Positions 9,271 through 16,581 of a stretch of DNA of 52,753 bases are shown piece after piece. The notes under the pieces were generated by a model. The model made no database searches. It was given only the letters and a program-made list of their open reading frames with translations, and had not been told where the DNA came from. Both the position numbers and the translations under genes were made by a program. This DNA is from Flavobacteriaceae bacterium UBA4439 (GTDB lineage Bacteria > Bacteroidota > Bacteroidia > Flavobacteriales > Flavobacteriaceae): assembly GCA_002390455.1 (NCBI GenBank), contig DGPN01000034.1, positions 1 through 52,753 on the forward strand. Direction: 5' to 3'. Every line of letters starts with the position of its first letter. Position 1 is the stretch's first letter.

Positions 9271-9327
9271 AAATGTTTATATATTGTTTAATATTTTTGA
9301 CAAATAGTTAAACATTTTGTACCTTTG
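9271..9327 (+). promoter_or_regulatory. Promoter and candidate operator of the photolyase operon
   Basis: A perfect -7 box TACCTTTG (9320-9327) and a -33 TTTG (9296-9299) are separated by 20 bases, matching the Bacteroidota primary-sigma pattern; the ATG follows 15 bases later. The region also holds TGTTTA at 9274 and again at 9285 (11 bases apart), and the inverted copies TGTTTAA (9285-9291) / TTAAACA (9308-9314) and AAATGTTTA (9271-9279) / TAAACATTT (9309-9317). Repeats placed around the -33 box suggest a repressor site. A B12-dependent MerR-type light sensor (CarH/LitR), which binds 11-bp direct repeats in other bacteria, is a reasonable candidate, but no such gene is in this window. Confidence 0.55.
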
Positions 9328-9342
9328 GGGAAGAGATAATTT

Positions 9343-9810
9343 ATGAAAATATATCGATTTCAAGAGATTCAACAGTTGCCCATCAACATGGATCGGGCAT
9401 GGAAGTTTCTCAGTGACCCAAAAAATCTAAAAATCATAACTCCCGATTATATGGGGTTTGAAATCTTGGGAGGGGACGAAAGAATGATGTATCCAGGCCA
9501 GATTATTAAGTACATCGTCACCCCACTAATGGGTATTCCTACCCAATGGGTTACCGAAATCACCCACGTCAAGGAAGGGGAGTATTTTGTAGACGAACAA
9601 AGGTATGGCCCCTATGATTTGTGGCACCATAAACACTTTATTCGTCCCATAGAAAATGGGGTAGAGATGGAAGATATTATTGACTATAAGATACCTTTTG
9701 GCCTATTGGGCCAAATGGTTCACCCAATAATCGTAAAGCCCAAACTAAAAGAAATATTTGAATACCGACAAAAGAAATTGACAGAGTTGTTCGGAACATA
9801 TCAAAACTAG
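9343..9810 (+). CDS. SRPBCC-fold ligand-binding protein of the photolyase operon
   Basis: 155 residues with no signal peptide. It matches the SRPBCC (START/Bet v1-like) family common near bacterial photolyases: RFQEIQQLPINMDRAWKFLS at the start, ILGGDERMMYPGQIIKY in the middle, GPYDLWHHKHFIRPIENGVE and a C-terminal amphipathic helix. The fold forms a hydrophobic pocket; in this neighbourhood it may bind a pigment, lipid or cofactor, though this is inference. It is the first gene after the promoter and is followed after one base by the SDR gene. Such SRPBCC-SDR-photolyase strings recur in light-induced gene sets of aquatic bacteria. Confidence 0.8.
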   Translation: MKIYRFQEIQQLPINMDRAWKFLSDPKNLKIITPDYMGFEILGGDERMMYPGQIIKYIVTPLMGIPTQWVTEITHVKEGEYFVDEQRYGPYDLWHHKHFIRPIENGVEMEDIIDYKIPFGLLGQMVHPIIVKPKLKEIFEYRQKKLTELFGTYQN

Positions 9811-9811
9811 A

Positions 9812-10510
9812 ATGAGAAAAAATATTTTAATTATAGGAGGAAGCTCGGGAATAGGCTTGGCATTGGTGAAACAACTTCAGGCAGACCACAATATAATTGT
9901 AGCCAATCGAACCAATGAAGGTTTGGATGGGCTCTCTGTTAGTTATATTCCCTACGATGTGGAAAACGACGAACTCGATGTTTCCAGTTTACCTGAGACC
10001 CTTCACGGAATGGTCTATTGCCCTGGGACCATCAATCTCAGACCTTTCAAGGGTATCAAACCAGAAGTCTTCTCCAAAGATTTTTCAATCAATGTTTTGG
10101 GAGCGGTCAAAACACTTCAATCTGTCTTAGGACGGTTGCAAAACAGTGAGACTCCTTCCAGTGTGGTGTTTTTTAGCACTGTCGCTGTTCAGACGGGTAT
10201 GCCTTTTCACACTTCTGTAGCCGCGGCCAAAGGTGCGTTAGAGGGATTATCGCGTTCTCTAGCAGCAGAATTGGCTCCTAAAATTAGGTTTAATGTTATA
10301 GCCCCCTCCTTGGTGGACACACCACTGGCTGGAAAATTTCTCAACAACGACACCAAAAAAAGCAATGCTGCAGCAAGACACCCCCTACAAAGAGTGGGAC
10401 GCCCTGAAGAAATTGCTCAGATGACAGCATTTTTATTGAATGACAACAGCAGTTGGATGACTGCTCAAACACTAACTATAGACGGTGGTATTGGTTCAAT
10501 TAAAAGTTAA
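9812..10510 (+). CDS. SDR-fold protein of the photolyase operon, missing the catalytic Tyr
   Basis: 232 residues, classical short-chain dehydrogenase length. The dinucleotide loop GGSSGIG (residues 9-15) and the C-terminal APSLVDTPLAG and TIDGGIGSI segments are clear. The active site is atypical: Ser122 (FFSTVAV) and Lys140 (VAAAKGALEG) are in place, but the position four before the Lys, normally Tyr of YxxxK, is Val136. That suggests altered chemistry or a purely nucleotide- or flavin-binding role. One base after the SRPBCC gene and five bases before the CPD photolyase gene, so firmly in the operon. Partner or substrate unknown. Confidence 0.85.
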   Translation: MRKNILIIGGSSGIGLALVKQLQADHNIIVANRTNEGLDGLSVSYIPYDVENDELDVSSLPETLHGMVYCPGTINLRPFKGIKPEVFSKDFSINVLGAVKTLQSVLGRLQNSETPSSVVFFSTVAVQTGMPFHTSVAAAKGALEGLSRSLAAELAPKIRFNVIAPSLVDTPLAGKFLNNDTKKSNAAARHPLQRVGRPEEIAQMTAFLLNDNSSWMTAQTLTIDGGIGSIKS

Positions 10511-10515
10511 CTCTG

Positions 10516-11820
10516 ATGGAGAAATTTTCCATTTTTTGGTTTAGAAGAGATCTCAGAATCAACGACAATAAGGGGTTTTTCGAAGCCCTAAATGGAAAAA
10601 ATAAGGTGATCCCTATATTTATTTATGACTCAAAAATCATAGATAAATTGCACAAAGACGATCATCGATTGACATTTATTCAAAACGCCTTGGGTGGCAT
10701 CAATAACGCTATGAAGAGGAACAGATGCACGCTAGGAATTTATCGGGGGTCTCCCGAGGCTGTTTTTGAAAAAATAATTCGGGAATTTCCCATCGAAAAA
10801 GTCATTGCCAATCGCGACTATGAGCCTTATGCGATGGAAAGAGACGAAGCGATTAAACAACTTCTCAAGGCACAAGATATTGACTTTATAACCTATAAAG
10901 ATCAGGTGATTTTTGAAAGAAATGAAGTGGTCAAAGACGATGGAACCCCTTATAAAGTATACACTCCATACTCTAGGAAATGGCTGGCTAAGTATCAGGC
11001 AGAAGGGCTGGAACATTTTCCCTCAGAAGACTTATTGGATAATATTTACAACGAAAATCCATTGCCCCAAACTGATCTAAAAGAAATGGGCATGCAATCC
11101 TCATCTCTAACTCCTGTCGCATACAAATTTGATGATGAACTGATCGACCAATACGAAGCAACTCGAAATTTTCCATCCATAGACAAAACTTCTCGTCTAG
11201 GGGTTCACTTGCGTTTTGGTACCCAAAGCATCAGGAAATTAATTTCTAAAAGTGCTTCCAGAGAAAATCAAACATTTGTTAAAGAGCTTATTTGGAGAGA
11301 GTTTTTTATGCAGATATTATGGCATTTCCCACATACCGTAAATCAATGTTTTAAAAAGCAATACGACAGAATAGAGTATCGAAATAATGAGGAAGAATTT
11401 GAAAAGTGGTGTCAAGGTAAAACTGGTTATCCACTGGTTGATGCGGGCATGCGCCAATTGAACCGTACTGGCTTTATGCACAACCGAGTTCGTATGTTAA
11501 CAGCCAGTTTTTTGTGCAAACATCTACTCATCGATTGGCGGTGGGGAGAGGCTTACTTTGCCGAGAAGCTTTTTGATTATGAAATGTCTAGCAATATTGG
11601 CAATTGGCAATGGAGTTCAGGTTGTGGAGTCGACGCGGCACCCTATTTTAGGATTTTCAACCCTCATGAACAAATCAAGAAATTTGACAAAAGCCTAGAG
11701 TACATCAAAACGTGGGTTGAGGATTTGGAGCAGCCTACTTATCCAGAACCTATAGTAGAGCACAAATTTGCCCGAGAACGATGTTTGAAGATGTATAAAT
11801 TGGCTTTGAATAATCAATGA
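10516..11820 (+). CDS. phrB: Class I CPD photolyase (deoxyribodipyrimidine photolyase)
   Basis: 434 residues. It starts with the antenna-domain signature FWFRRDLRINDN (residues 7-18). The FAD/DNA domain has ELIWREFFMQILW (257-269, with the active-site Glu in WRE at 262), GYPLVDAGMRQLNRTGFMHN (304-323, only 20 residues) and DYEMSSNIGNWQWSSGCG (354-371), with the conserved Asn and Trp residues of functional photolyases. It uses blue light and reduced FAD to split cyclobutane pyrimidine dimers. The stop codon overlaps the start of the DUF2256 gene (ATGA, 11817-11820). First and most canonical of four photolyase homologues in this operon. Confidence 0.92.
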   Translation: MEKFSIFWFRRDLRINDNKGFFEALNGKNKVIPIFIYDSKIIDKLHKDDHRLTFIQNALGGINNAMKRNRCTLGIYRGSPEAVFEKIIREFPIEKVIANRDYEPYAMERDEAIKQLLKAQDIDFITYKDQVIFERNEVVKDDGTPYKVYTPYSRKWLAKYQAEGLEHFPSEDLLDNIYNENPLPQTDLKEMGMQSSSLTPVAYKFDDELIDQYEATRNFPSIDKTSRLGVHLRFGTQSIRKLISKSASRENQTFVKELIWREFFMQILWHFPHTVNQCFKKQYDRIEYRNNEEEFEKWCQGKTGYPLVDAGMRQLNRTGFMHNRVRMLTASFLCKHLLIDWRWGEAYFAEKLFDYEMSSNIGNWQWSSGCGVDAAPYFRIFNPHEQIKKFDKSLEYIKTWVEDLEQPTYPEPIVEHKFARERCLKMYKLALNNQ

Positions 11821-11951
11821 GAGGGGTCAAAAAAGAGCATCTACCCACAAAAATTTGCCCACAATGCCTACGCCCTTTTCATTGGAGAAAGAAGTGGGAA
11901 AGAGATTGGGAAAACGTAAAATATTGCAGTAAAAAATGTCAGAAAACATAG
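11817..11951 (+). CDS. DUF2256 family Cys4 mini-protein
   Basis: 44 residues, MRGVKKEHLPTKICPQC then a WRKKWERDWENVKYCSKKC core. The four cysteines (C14, C17, C37, C41) as CxxC and CxxxC suggest a small zinc knuckle. The LPxKxC, RPFxWRKKW and VKYCSxxC pattern is that of DUF2256, a family usually found beside photolyases/cryptochromes. It is wedged between two photolyase genes with overlaps at both ends: ATGA with the CPD photolyase and 16 bases with the DASH cryptochrome. Such coupling implies co-translation and perhaps a stable complex or maturation role; this is inference. It could be missed by annotation because of its size. Confidence 0.85.
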   Translation: MRGVKKEHLPTKICPQCLRPFHWRKKWERDWENVKYCSKKCQKT

Positions 11952-13246
11952 CATCAGTTCTGGTTTGGTTTAGAAACGACTTAAGGGTAGAAGATCATCA
12001 GGGACTGCAAAAGGCATTGGTGTCTCAAAAAAGAGTGATTGCTTACTACTCTTTTTCCCCTAGACTTTTTCAACCCACTGCATGGGGATTCAAAAAAACT
12101 GAAAAATACCGAGCTCAATTTCTAATCGAGAGTGTAGCAAATCTCAAAACTGCACTGGAAGAATTAAATATTTCTCTGATCATAGACCTAAACGCCGCTG
12201 AAGACTCCTTGGCAAAGTACCTCAAAGAATACCAGGTCCAAACCGTTTATATGCAGGAGGAATGGACAGACGAAGAAAAAAAAGAAGAAATTTCAGTTGC
12301 ATCAAAAGCCAGTCCATCCATCCAATGGATTCGACATTACGAGCAATTTTTATTTCATCCTGATGACCTTCCTTTTCCATGTCAACAAACGCCGGAAGTA
12401 TTTGGTAATTTCAGAAGAAAATGTGAAAAAGAGGTCGCTGTAAGACCCCTTATTCCTCCATGCCAGCCTCTCGCTAAAAATAATAAAATTGAAATAGAGA
12501 ATCCGCTCCCTCAACTTTCCAATTTGGGTTTGGAAAGTTTTGAAACAGATGCTCGATCTGCTTTCCCTTTTCGGGGAGGCACCCAAAATGCCATCCAACG
12601 CTTGGAGCACTACTTTTGGAAAAGTAAAAAATTGTCCTATTATAAAAACACTCGCAACGGACTATTAGGAACGGACTTCAGTTCAAAATTCTCCCCATGG
12701 TTGGCCAACGGTTCCCTTTCTCCAAAAATGATTTACTGGGAGATCAAACGCTATGAAAGTGAAATCCAAAAAAACCAATCAACCTATTGGCTCATTTTTG
12801 AGCTAATTTGGAGGGATTATTTTAAATACATCTCCCTAAAACACCAAAACAAAATCTTTCAACTCGGAGGGATTTTAGAAAAAGATTACCACTGGGATGC
12901 TGACCTAGAAAGGTTCAAGAAATGGGTCGAAGGCAGCACTTCCGAGCCTTTTGTAAATGCCAACATGATTGAACTAAAACAAACGGGATGGATGAGTAAT
13001 CGGGGACGACAAAATGTGGCCAGCTATTTAGCAAAAGATATGAAGATCGACTGGCGCATTGGAGCAGCCTACTTTGAATCGCTGTTAGTGGACTATGATG
13101 TTCACAGTAATTATGGTAATTGGATGTATGTTTCAGGTGTGGGTAACGATCCTCGAGATCGAAAATTTGATATACAATGGCAAGCCGAACGATACGATGC
13201 TAAGGGAAAATATCAGAACCTCTGGCTTCAAAAAACCTTATTTTGA
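11936..13246 (+). CDS. DASH-family cryptochrome
   Basis: 436 residues. It begins with VLVWFRNDLRVEDHQGL (antenna domain) and has the DASH-typical C-terminal region: IFELIWRDYFKYISLKH, GWMSNRGRQNVASYLAKDM, DYDVHSNYGNWMYVSGVG and the NDPRDRKF motif. DASH cryptochromes bind FAD and a methenyltetrahydrofolate antenna and repair CPDs mainly in single-stranded DNA, or act as photoreceptors. It begins inside the DUF2256 gene and ends in a TGATG overlap with the Fe-S photolyase gene. About 60 residues shorter than typical plant DASH proteins but within the bacterial range. Confidence 0.9.
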   Translation: MSENIASVLVWFRNDLRVEDHQGLQKALVSQKRVIAYYSFSPRLFQPTAWGFKKTEKYRAQFLIESVANLKTALEELNISLIIDLNAAEDSLAKYLKEYQVQTVYMQEEWTDEEKKEEISVASKASPSIQWIRHYEQFLFHPDDLPFPCQQTPEVFGNFRRKCEKEVAVRPLIPPCQPLAKNNKIEIENPLPQLSNLGLESFETDARSAFPFRGGTQNAIQRLEHYFWKSKKLSYYKNTRNGLLGTDFSSKFSPWLANGSLSPKMIYWEIKRYESEIQKNQSTYWLIFELIWRDYFKYISLKHQNKIFQLGGILEKDYHWDADLERFKKWVEGSTSEPFVNANMIELKQTGWMSNRGRQNVASYLAKDMKIDWRIGAAYFESLLVDYDVHSNYGNWMYVSGVGNDPRDRKFDIQWQAERYDAKGKYQNLWLQKTLF

Positions 13247-14778
13247 TGAAACTCAGACTGCTGTTGGGCGATCAATTGAATTTGAGACACTCTTGGTTTG
13301 ACAAGCAAGATGACAACACCCTTTACGTGCTATATGAACTGCAACAAGAGACGTCTTATGTGGTTCATCACATTCAAAAAATAGTTGCTTTTTTTACTGC
13401 CATGCGAGCCTTTGCCTCAGACCTTCAAAAACAAGGTCATAAAGTACTCTATTTTGACATTAATACTAATGCCTCAAAAAAATCACTTGAAGAAAATATC
13501 AAAGACCTCATAGCAGAAAAAAAGATTGAAAAATTCGAATATCAACTCCCCGATGAGTATCGTTTGGATCAACAACTCAAGTCCATCTGTAACAACATCG
13601 ATATACCTTCAGACAGTATTGATACAGAACATTTTTTAACCACCAGAGAGGATTTAAAATCATTTTTTGAAGGTAAAAAACAACTCATCATGGAGTTTTT
13701 CTACCGCAATATGCGCAAGAAATACGATCTATTGATGATCCAAGGTCAACCCCTAGGAGGACAATGGAATTTTGACAAAAACAATCGTAAGAAATGGAAA
13801 GGCGATCCCGTTATCCCCCCACCCTACATCACTAAAAAAAAGGGAAATCAAGAAGTGTATGACTCCATCACCAAAGCCAAGATCAAATCCATAGGAACCT
13901 ACGATACTAATAACTATCTTTTTCCAGCCAATAGGTCTGAAGCCTTGGAACAGTTGACCTATTTTTGTGAACACCTACTGGTTCATTTTGGAGATTATCA
14001 AGATGCCATGCATACGGCCCAACGCAATCTCTTCCATTCCAGAATTTCTTTTGCCCTCAATACCAAAATCCTAAACCCCATGGAGGTAATGAATTCAGTA
14101 ATTAATCACTATCACAAAAATCCAGAAACCATTGCACTTTCACAAGTTGAAGGATTCGTTAGGCAAATATTGGGATGGCGCGAATACATGCGAGGCATAT
14201 ATTGGCGGGAAATGCCTGACTACAAAACTCGAAACCAACTCGAAAACTTTAATCAACTTCCCGACTTCTATTGGACGGGGAAAACTAAAATGAATTGTTT
14301 AAAAGAAAGCATTAAAGATTCTCTTGAAACTGCCTATGCCCACCATATTCAGCGATTGATGATAACTGGTAATTTTGCGTTATTGATCCAGTGCCATCCA
14401 GATGAGGTAGATGATTGGTACTTGGGCATCTATGCCGATGCAATAGAATGGGTACAACTGCCCAACACTCGTGGTATGAGTCAATGGGCCGATGGTGGTA
14501 TTGTAGCAACAAAACCATACGTCTCTTCGGGCTCCTACATCCACAAAATGAGCAACTACTGTGAAGGTTGTCATTATGACCGAACTAAAAGAACTGGTGA
14601 AAATGCATGTCCTTTCAATAGTTTATACTGGAATTTTTTAGATGATAAAAGAGAGCACTTTAGTAAAAACAACCGCATGAGTATGATGTTAAGGCTTTTG
14701 GATAAAATTCCCGAACTGGAAAAAGAAGAAATAAAAAATAGAGCTTTGTCCATAATCGAAAATCCCGATGAATTCTGA
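13246..14778 (+). CDS. Fe-S bacterial cryptochrome/(6-4)-type photolyase (FeS-BCP/PhrB family)
   Basis: 510 residues from ATG 13246 (TGATG overlap with the DASH stop; an in-frame TTG at 13243 is a poorer choice). The N-terminus LRLLLGDQLNLRHSW is that of the FeS-BCP/CryPro family. Four cysteines that would hold a [4Fe-4S] cluster are present: C351 (KMNCLKE), C439 and C442 (YCEGCHYD) and C455 (ENACPF). Their spacing equals that of Agrobacterium PhrB (350/438/441/454). Members bind FAD plus a ribolumazine-type antenna and repair (6-4) photoproducts. IGWREYMRG-type helix (LGWREYMRGIYW) is also conserved. Ends with an 11-base overlap with the next photolyase homologue. Confidence 0.9.
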   Translation: MKLRLLLGDQLNLRHSWFDKQDDNTLYVLYELQQETSYVVHHIQKIVAFFTAMRAFASDLQKQGHKVLYFDINTNASKKSLEENIKDLIAEKKIEKFEYQLPDEYRLDQQLKSICNNIDIPSDSIDTEHFLTTREDLKSFFEGKKQLIMEFFYRNMRKKYDLLMIQGQPLGGQWNFDKNNRKKWKGDPVIPPPYITKKKGNQEVYDSITKAKIKSIGTYDTNNYLFPANRSEALEQLTYFCEHLLVHFGDYQDAMHTAQRNLFHSRISFALNTKILNPMEVMNSVINHYHKNPETIALSQVEGFVRQILGWREYMRGIYWREMPDYKTRNQLENFNQLPDFYWTGKTKMNCLKESIKDSLETAYAHHIQRLMITGNFALLIQCHPDEVDDWYLGIYADAIEWVQLPNTRGMSQWADGGIVATKPYVSSGSYIHKMSNYCEGCHYDRTKRTGENACPFNSLYWNFLDDKREHFSKNNRMSMMLRLLDKIPELEKEEIKNRALSIIENPDEF

Positions 14779-16255
14779 TTTGGAACCCATACAAATAGTC
14801 TGGTTAAAAAGGGATCTCCGACTCGAGGATCACCCTCCCCTCACCCATGCTCTAAAATCAGGACGGAGGGTACTCTTACTATTTGTGTTCGAGAAGCTAT
14901 TGTTGGAAGACCCCCATTATAGCCCACGGCATATTGACTTTATCAAACAATCCATTTGCGCGCTGAATGAGCAGTTAAAAACCTTTAACAGCAAAATCTT
15001 AACGACCCAGGGACAGGTCATCAGCGCATTGGAATCTCTTTCACAAAAGTACCAAATCGAAAAAATATGGGCACATCAAGAAACAGGTGTCATGTCCACC
15101 TACCATAGAGACTTGACCCTAATCAAATGGTGCCAAAAAGAAAAAATTCCCTTTGAAGAAAAACTCCAACAAGGCGTGTTTAGAGGGTTGAAAAACCGTG
15201 TGCAATGGTTGAAGAAATGGGATGATTTGATGAATCAGCCCATACAAAAAACCCCCTTGAAAAAGGAGTCTTTGATTTCAAAAAGAGAAATTGATCGATT
15301 GTCAATAGGTTTAGATGAAACGGCACTCCAAAGCCAAAAACACGCCCTTAGACAAGCAGGGGGAACCCATAGTGCAGTCCGTTATCTCCATTCATTTTTC
15401 AAAGATCGTTACCTCTATTACCAAAAGCACATCTCCAAACCCGATCTGTCTCGCAGGAGTTGTAGTCGCCTATCACCATATCTGGCTTTTGGGAACCTTT
15501 CGATGCGACAAGTTTTACAAAAAACTGAGTATGAAACAGTAAAGGGTAATAGAAGTTTTGCACTTAAAGCTTTTGGTTCTCGCTTGCGGTGGCAATCCCA
15601 CTTTATCCAAAAATTTGAAATGGAGTGCTCCATGGAATTTGAAAGCATCAACAAAGGCTATCAAAAATTGGACAAACCCATTAACAAAGAATACATTGAA
15701 GCCTGGGAAAGTGGGAAAACAGGCGTGCCTTTGGTCGATGCTTCCATGAGGTGTTTGGTCGAAACAGGCTATTTGAATTTTAGAATGCGCTCCTTGGTAG
15801 TGTCATTTTTCACCCATCACCTTTGGCAGCCCTGGCAGGCTTGCGCCCATTTTCTAGCCAAACAATTTTTGGATTTTGAGCCAGGCATTCACTACCCCCA
15901 ACTGCAAATGCAAGCGGGCGTTACGGGTATTAATATGCTGAGGATATATAATCCTGTCAAAAATGGTCAAGAACACGACCCTAAAGGGCTGTTCGTAAAA
16001 CAATGGTTACCGGAATTAAAGATGCTTCCCGATGAAATGGTTCATAGTCCGTGGGAACTGACTCCCATTGAAGCAAGTGTTTATGGATTCGAACTCGGTA
16101 AAACATACCCCCATCCCATTGTTGACTTACAAAAAGCCCGAAAACACGCAACCAGCTCTCTCTGGCCCTTATCCAAAAGTACAACCGTAAGAAAAGAAGG
16201 AAAGAGGATACTGGCCAGACACACCCTTGTTGATCGGAACAGTTTGATGAGATAG
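14768..16255 (+). CDS. Divergent photolyase/cryptochrome homologue with altered active site
   Basis: 495 residues. The antenna domain begins IQIVWLKRDLRLEDHPPLTH (residues 8-27). In the FAD domain, two motifs differ from working photolyases: the Trp-Arg-Glu helix reads SRLRWQSHFIQKFE (271-284), and the Asn-containing flavin motif reads DFEPGIHYPQLQMQAGVTG (369-387, no SNxGNWQW). The segment GVPLVDASMRCLVETGYLNF and the end motif LRIYNPVKNGQEHDPKGLF are those of a known but uncharacterised FAD-binding branch seen in cyanobacteria and marine bacteria. It may be a photoreceptor or a repair enzyme with another mechanism. Last photolyase-like gene of the operon, 26 bases before the DUF2805 gene. 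Confidence 0.88.
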   Translation: MNSDLEPIQIVWLKRDLRLEDHPPLTHALKSGRRVLLLFVFEKLLLEDPHYSPRHIDFIKQSICALNEQLKTFNSKILTTQGQVISALESLSQKYQIEKIWAHQETGVMSTYHRDLTLIKWCQKEKIPFEEKLQQGVFRGLKNRVQWLKKWDDLMNQPIQKTPLKKESLISKREIDRLSIGLDETALQSQKHALRQAGGTHSAVRYLHSFFKDRYLYYQKHISKPDLSRRSCSRLSPYLAFGNLSMRQVLQKTEYETVKGNRSFALKAFGSRLRWQSHFIQKFEMECSMEFESINKGYQKLDKPINKEYIEAWESGKTGVPLVDASMRCLVETGYLNFRMRSLVVSFFTHHLWQPWQACAHFLAKQFLDFEPGIHYPQLQMQAGVTGINMLRIYNPVKNGQEHDPKGLFVKQWLPELKMLPDEMVHSPWELTPIEASVYGFELGKTYPHPIVDLQKARKHATSSLWPLSKSTTVRKEGKRILARHTLVDRNSLMR

Positions 16256-16281
16256 AGTATGCGCATAAGACATAAAAAAAG

Positions 16282-16569
16282 ATGAAAAAGAAGATCGATT
16301 TTAAACCGGAACAAATAGACCGGATCATTGAAATGGCTTGGGAAGACCGAACACCATTTGATGCCATTCAGCTTCAGTTTGGACTCAAGGAAGAAGAAGT
16401 CATTCGAATGATGCGACGGGAAATGAAAACCAGTAGTTTTAAAATGTGGCGAGAGAGGGTTCAAGGTCGAAAAACCAAACACCTCAAACAACGAGGAATT
16501 GGGGTGGATCGTTTCAAATGCAGTCGTCAAAGGGGAATCAGTAACAACAAAGTCTCCAAAAGAAAATAG
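16282..16569 (+). CDS. DUF2805/TIGR03643 family small basic protein
   Basis: 95 residues. The first 60 (DFKPEQIDRIIEMAWEDRTP onwards) form a predicted helix-turn-helix-like module: IDRIIEMAWEDRTPFDAI, then FGLKEEEVIRMMR, then SFKMWRERVQGRKTKH. The C-terminus is strongly basic. This is the pattern of TIGR03643/DUF2805, a small family frequent next to photolyase genes. The helical module and charge suggest nucleic-acid binding, which is inference. Separated by 26 bases from the divergent photolyase gene and by 12 bases from the convergent neighbour, it closes the operon. Confidence 0.75.
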   Translation: MKKKIDFKPEQIDRIIEMAWEDRTPFDAIQLQFGLKEEEVIRMMRREMKTSSFKMWRERVQGRKTKHLKQRGIGVDRFKCSRQRGISNNKVSKRK

Positions 16570-16581
16570 CTCAACTAAAAA

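Noticed and set aside
16081..16530. Long minus-strand frame antisense to the divergent photolyase and DUF2805 genes
   Set aside because: Shadow of two well-supported genes on the plus strand; no domain pattern.
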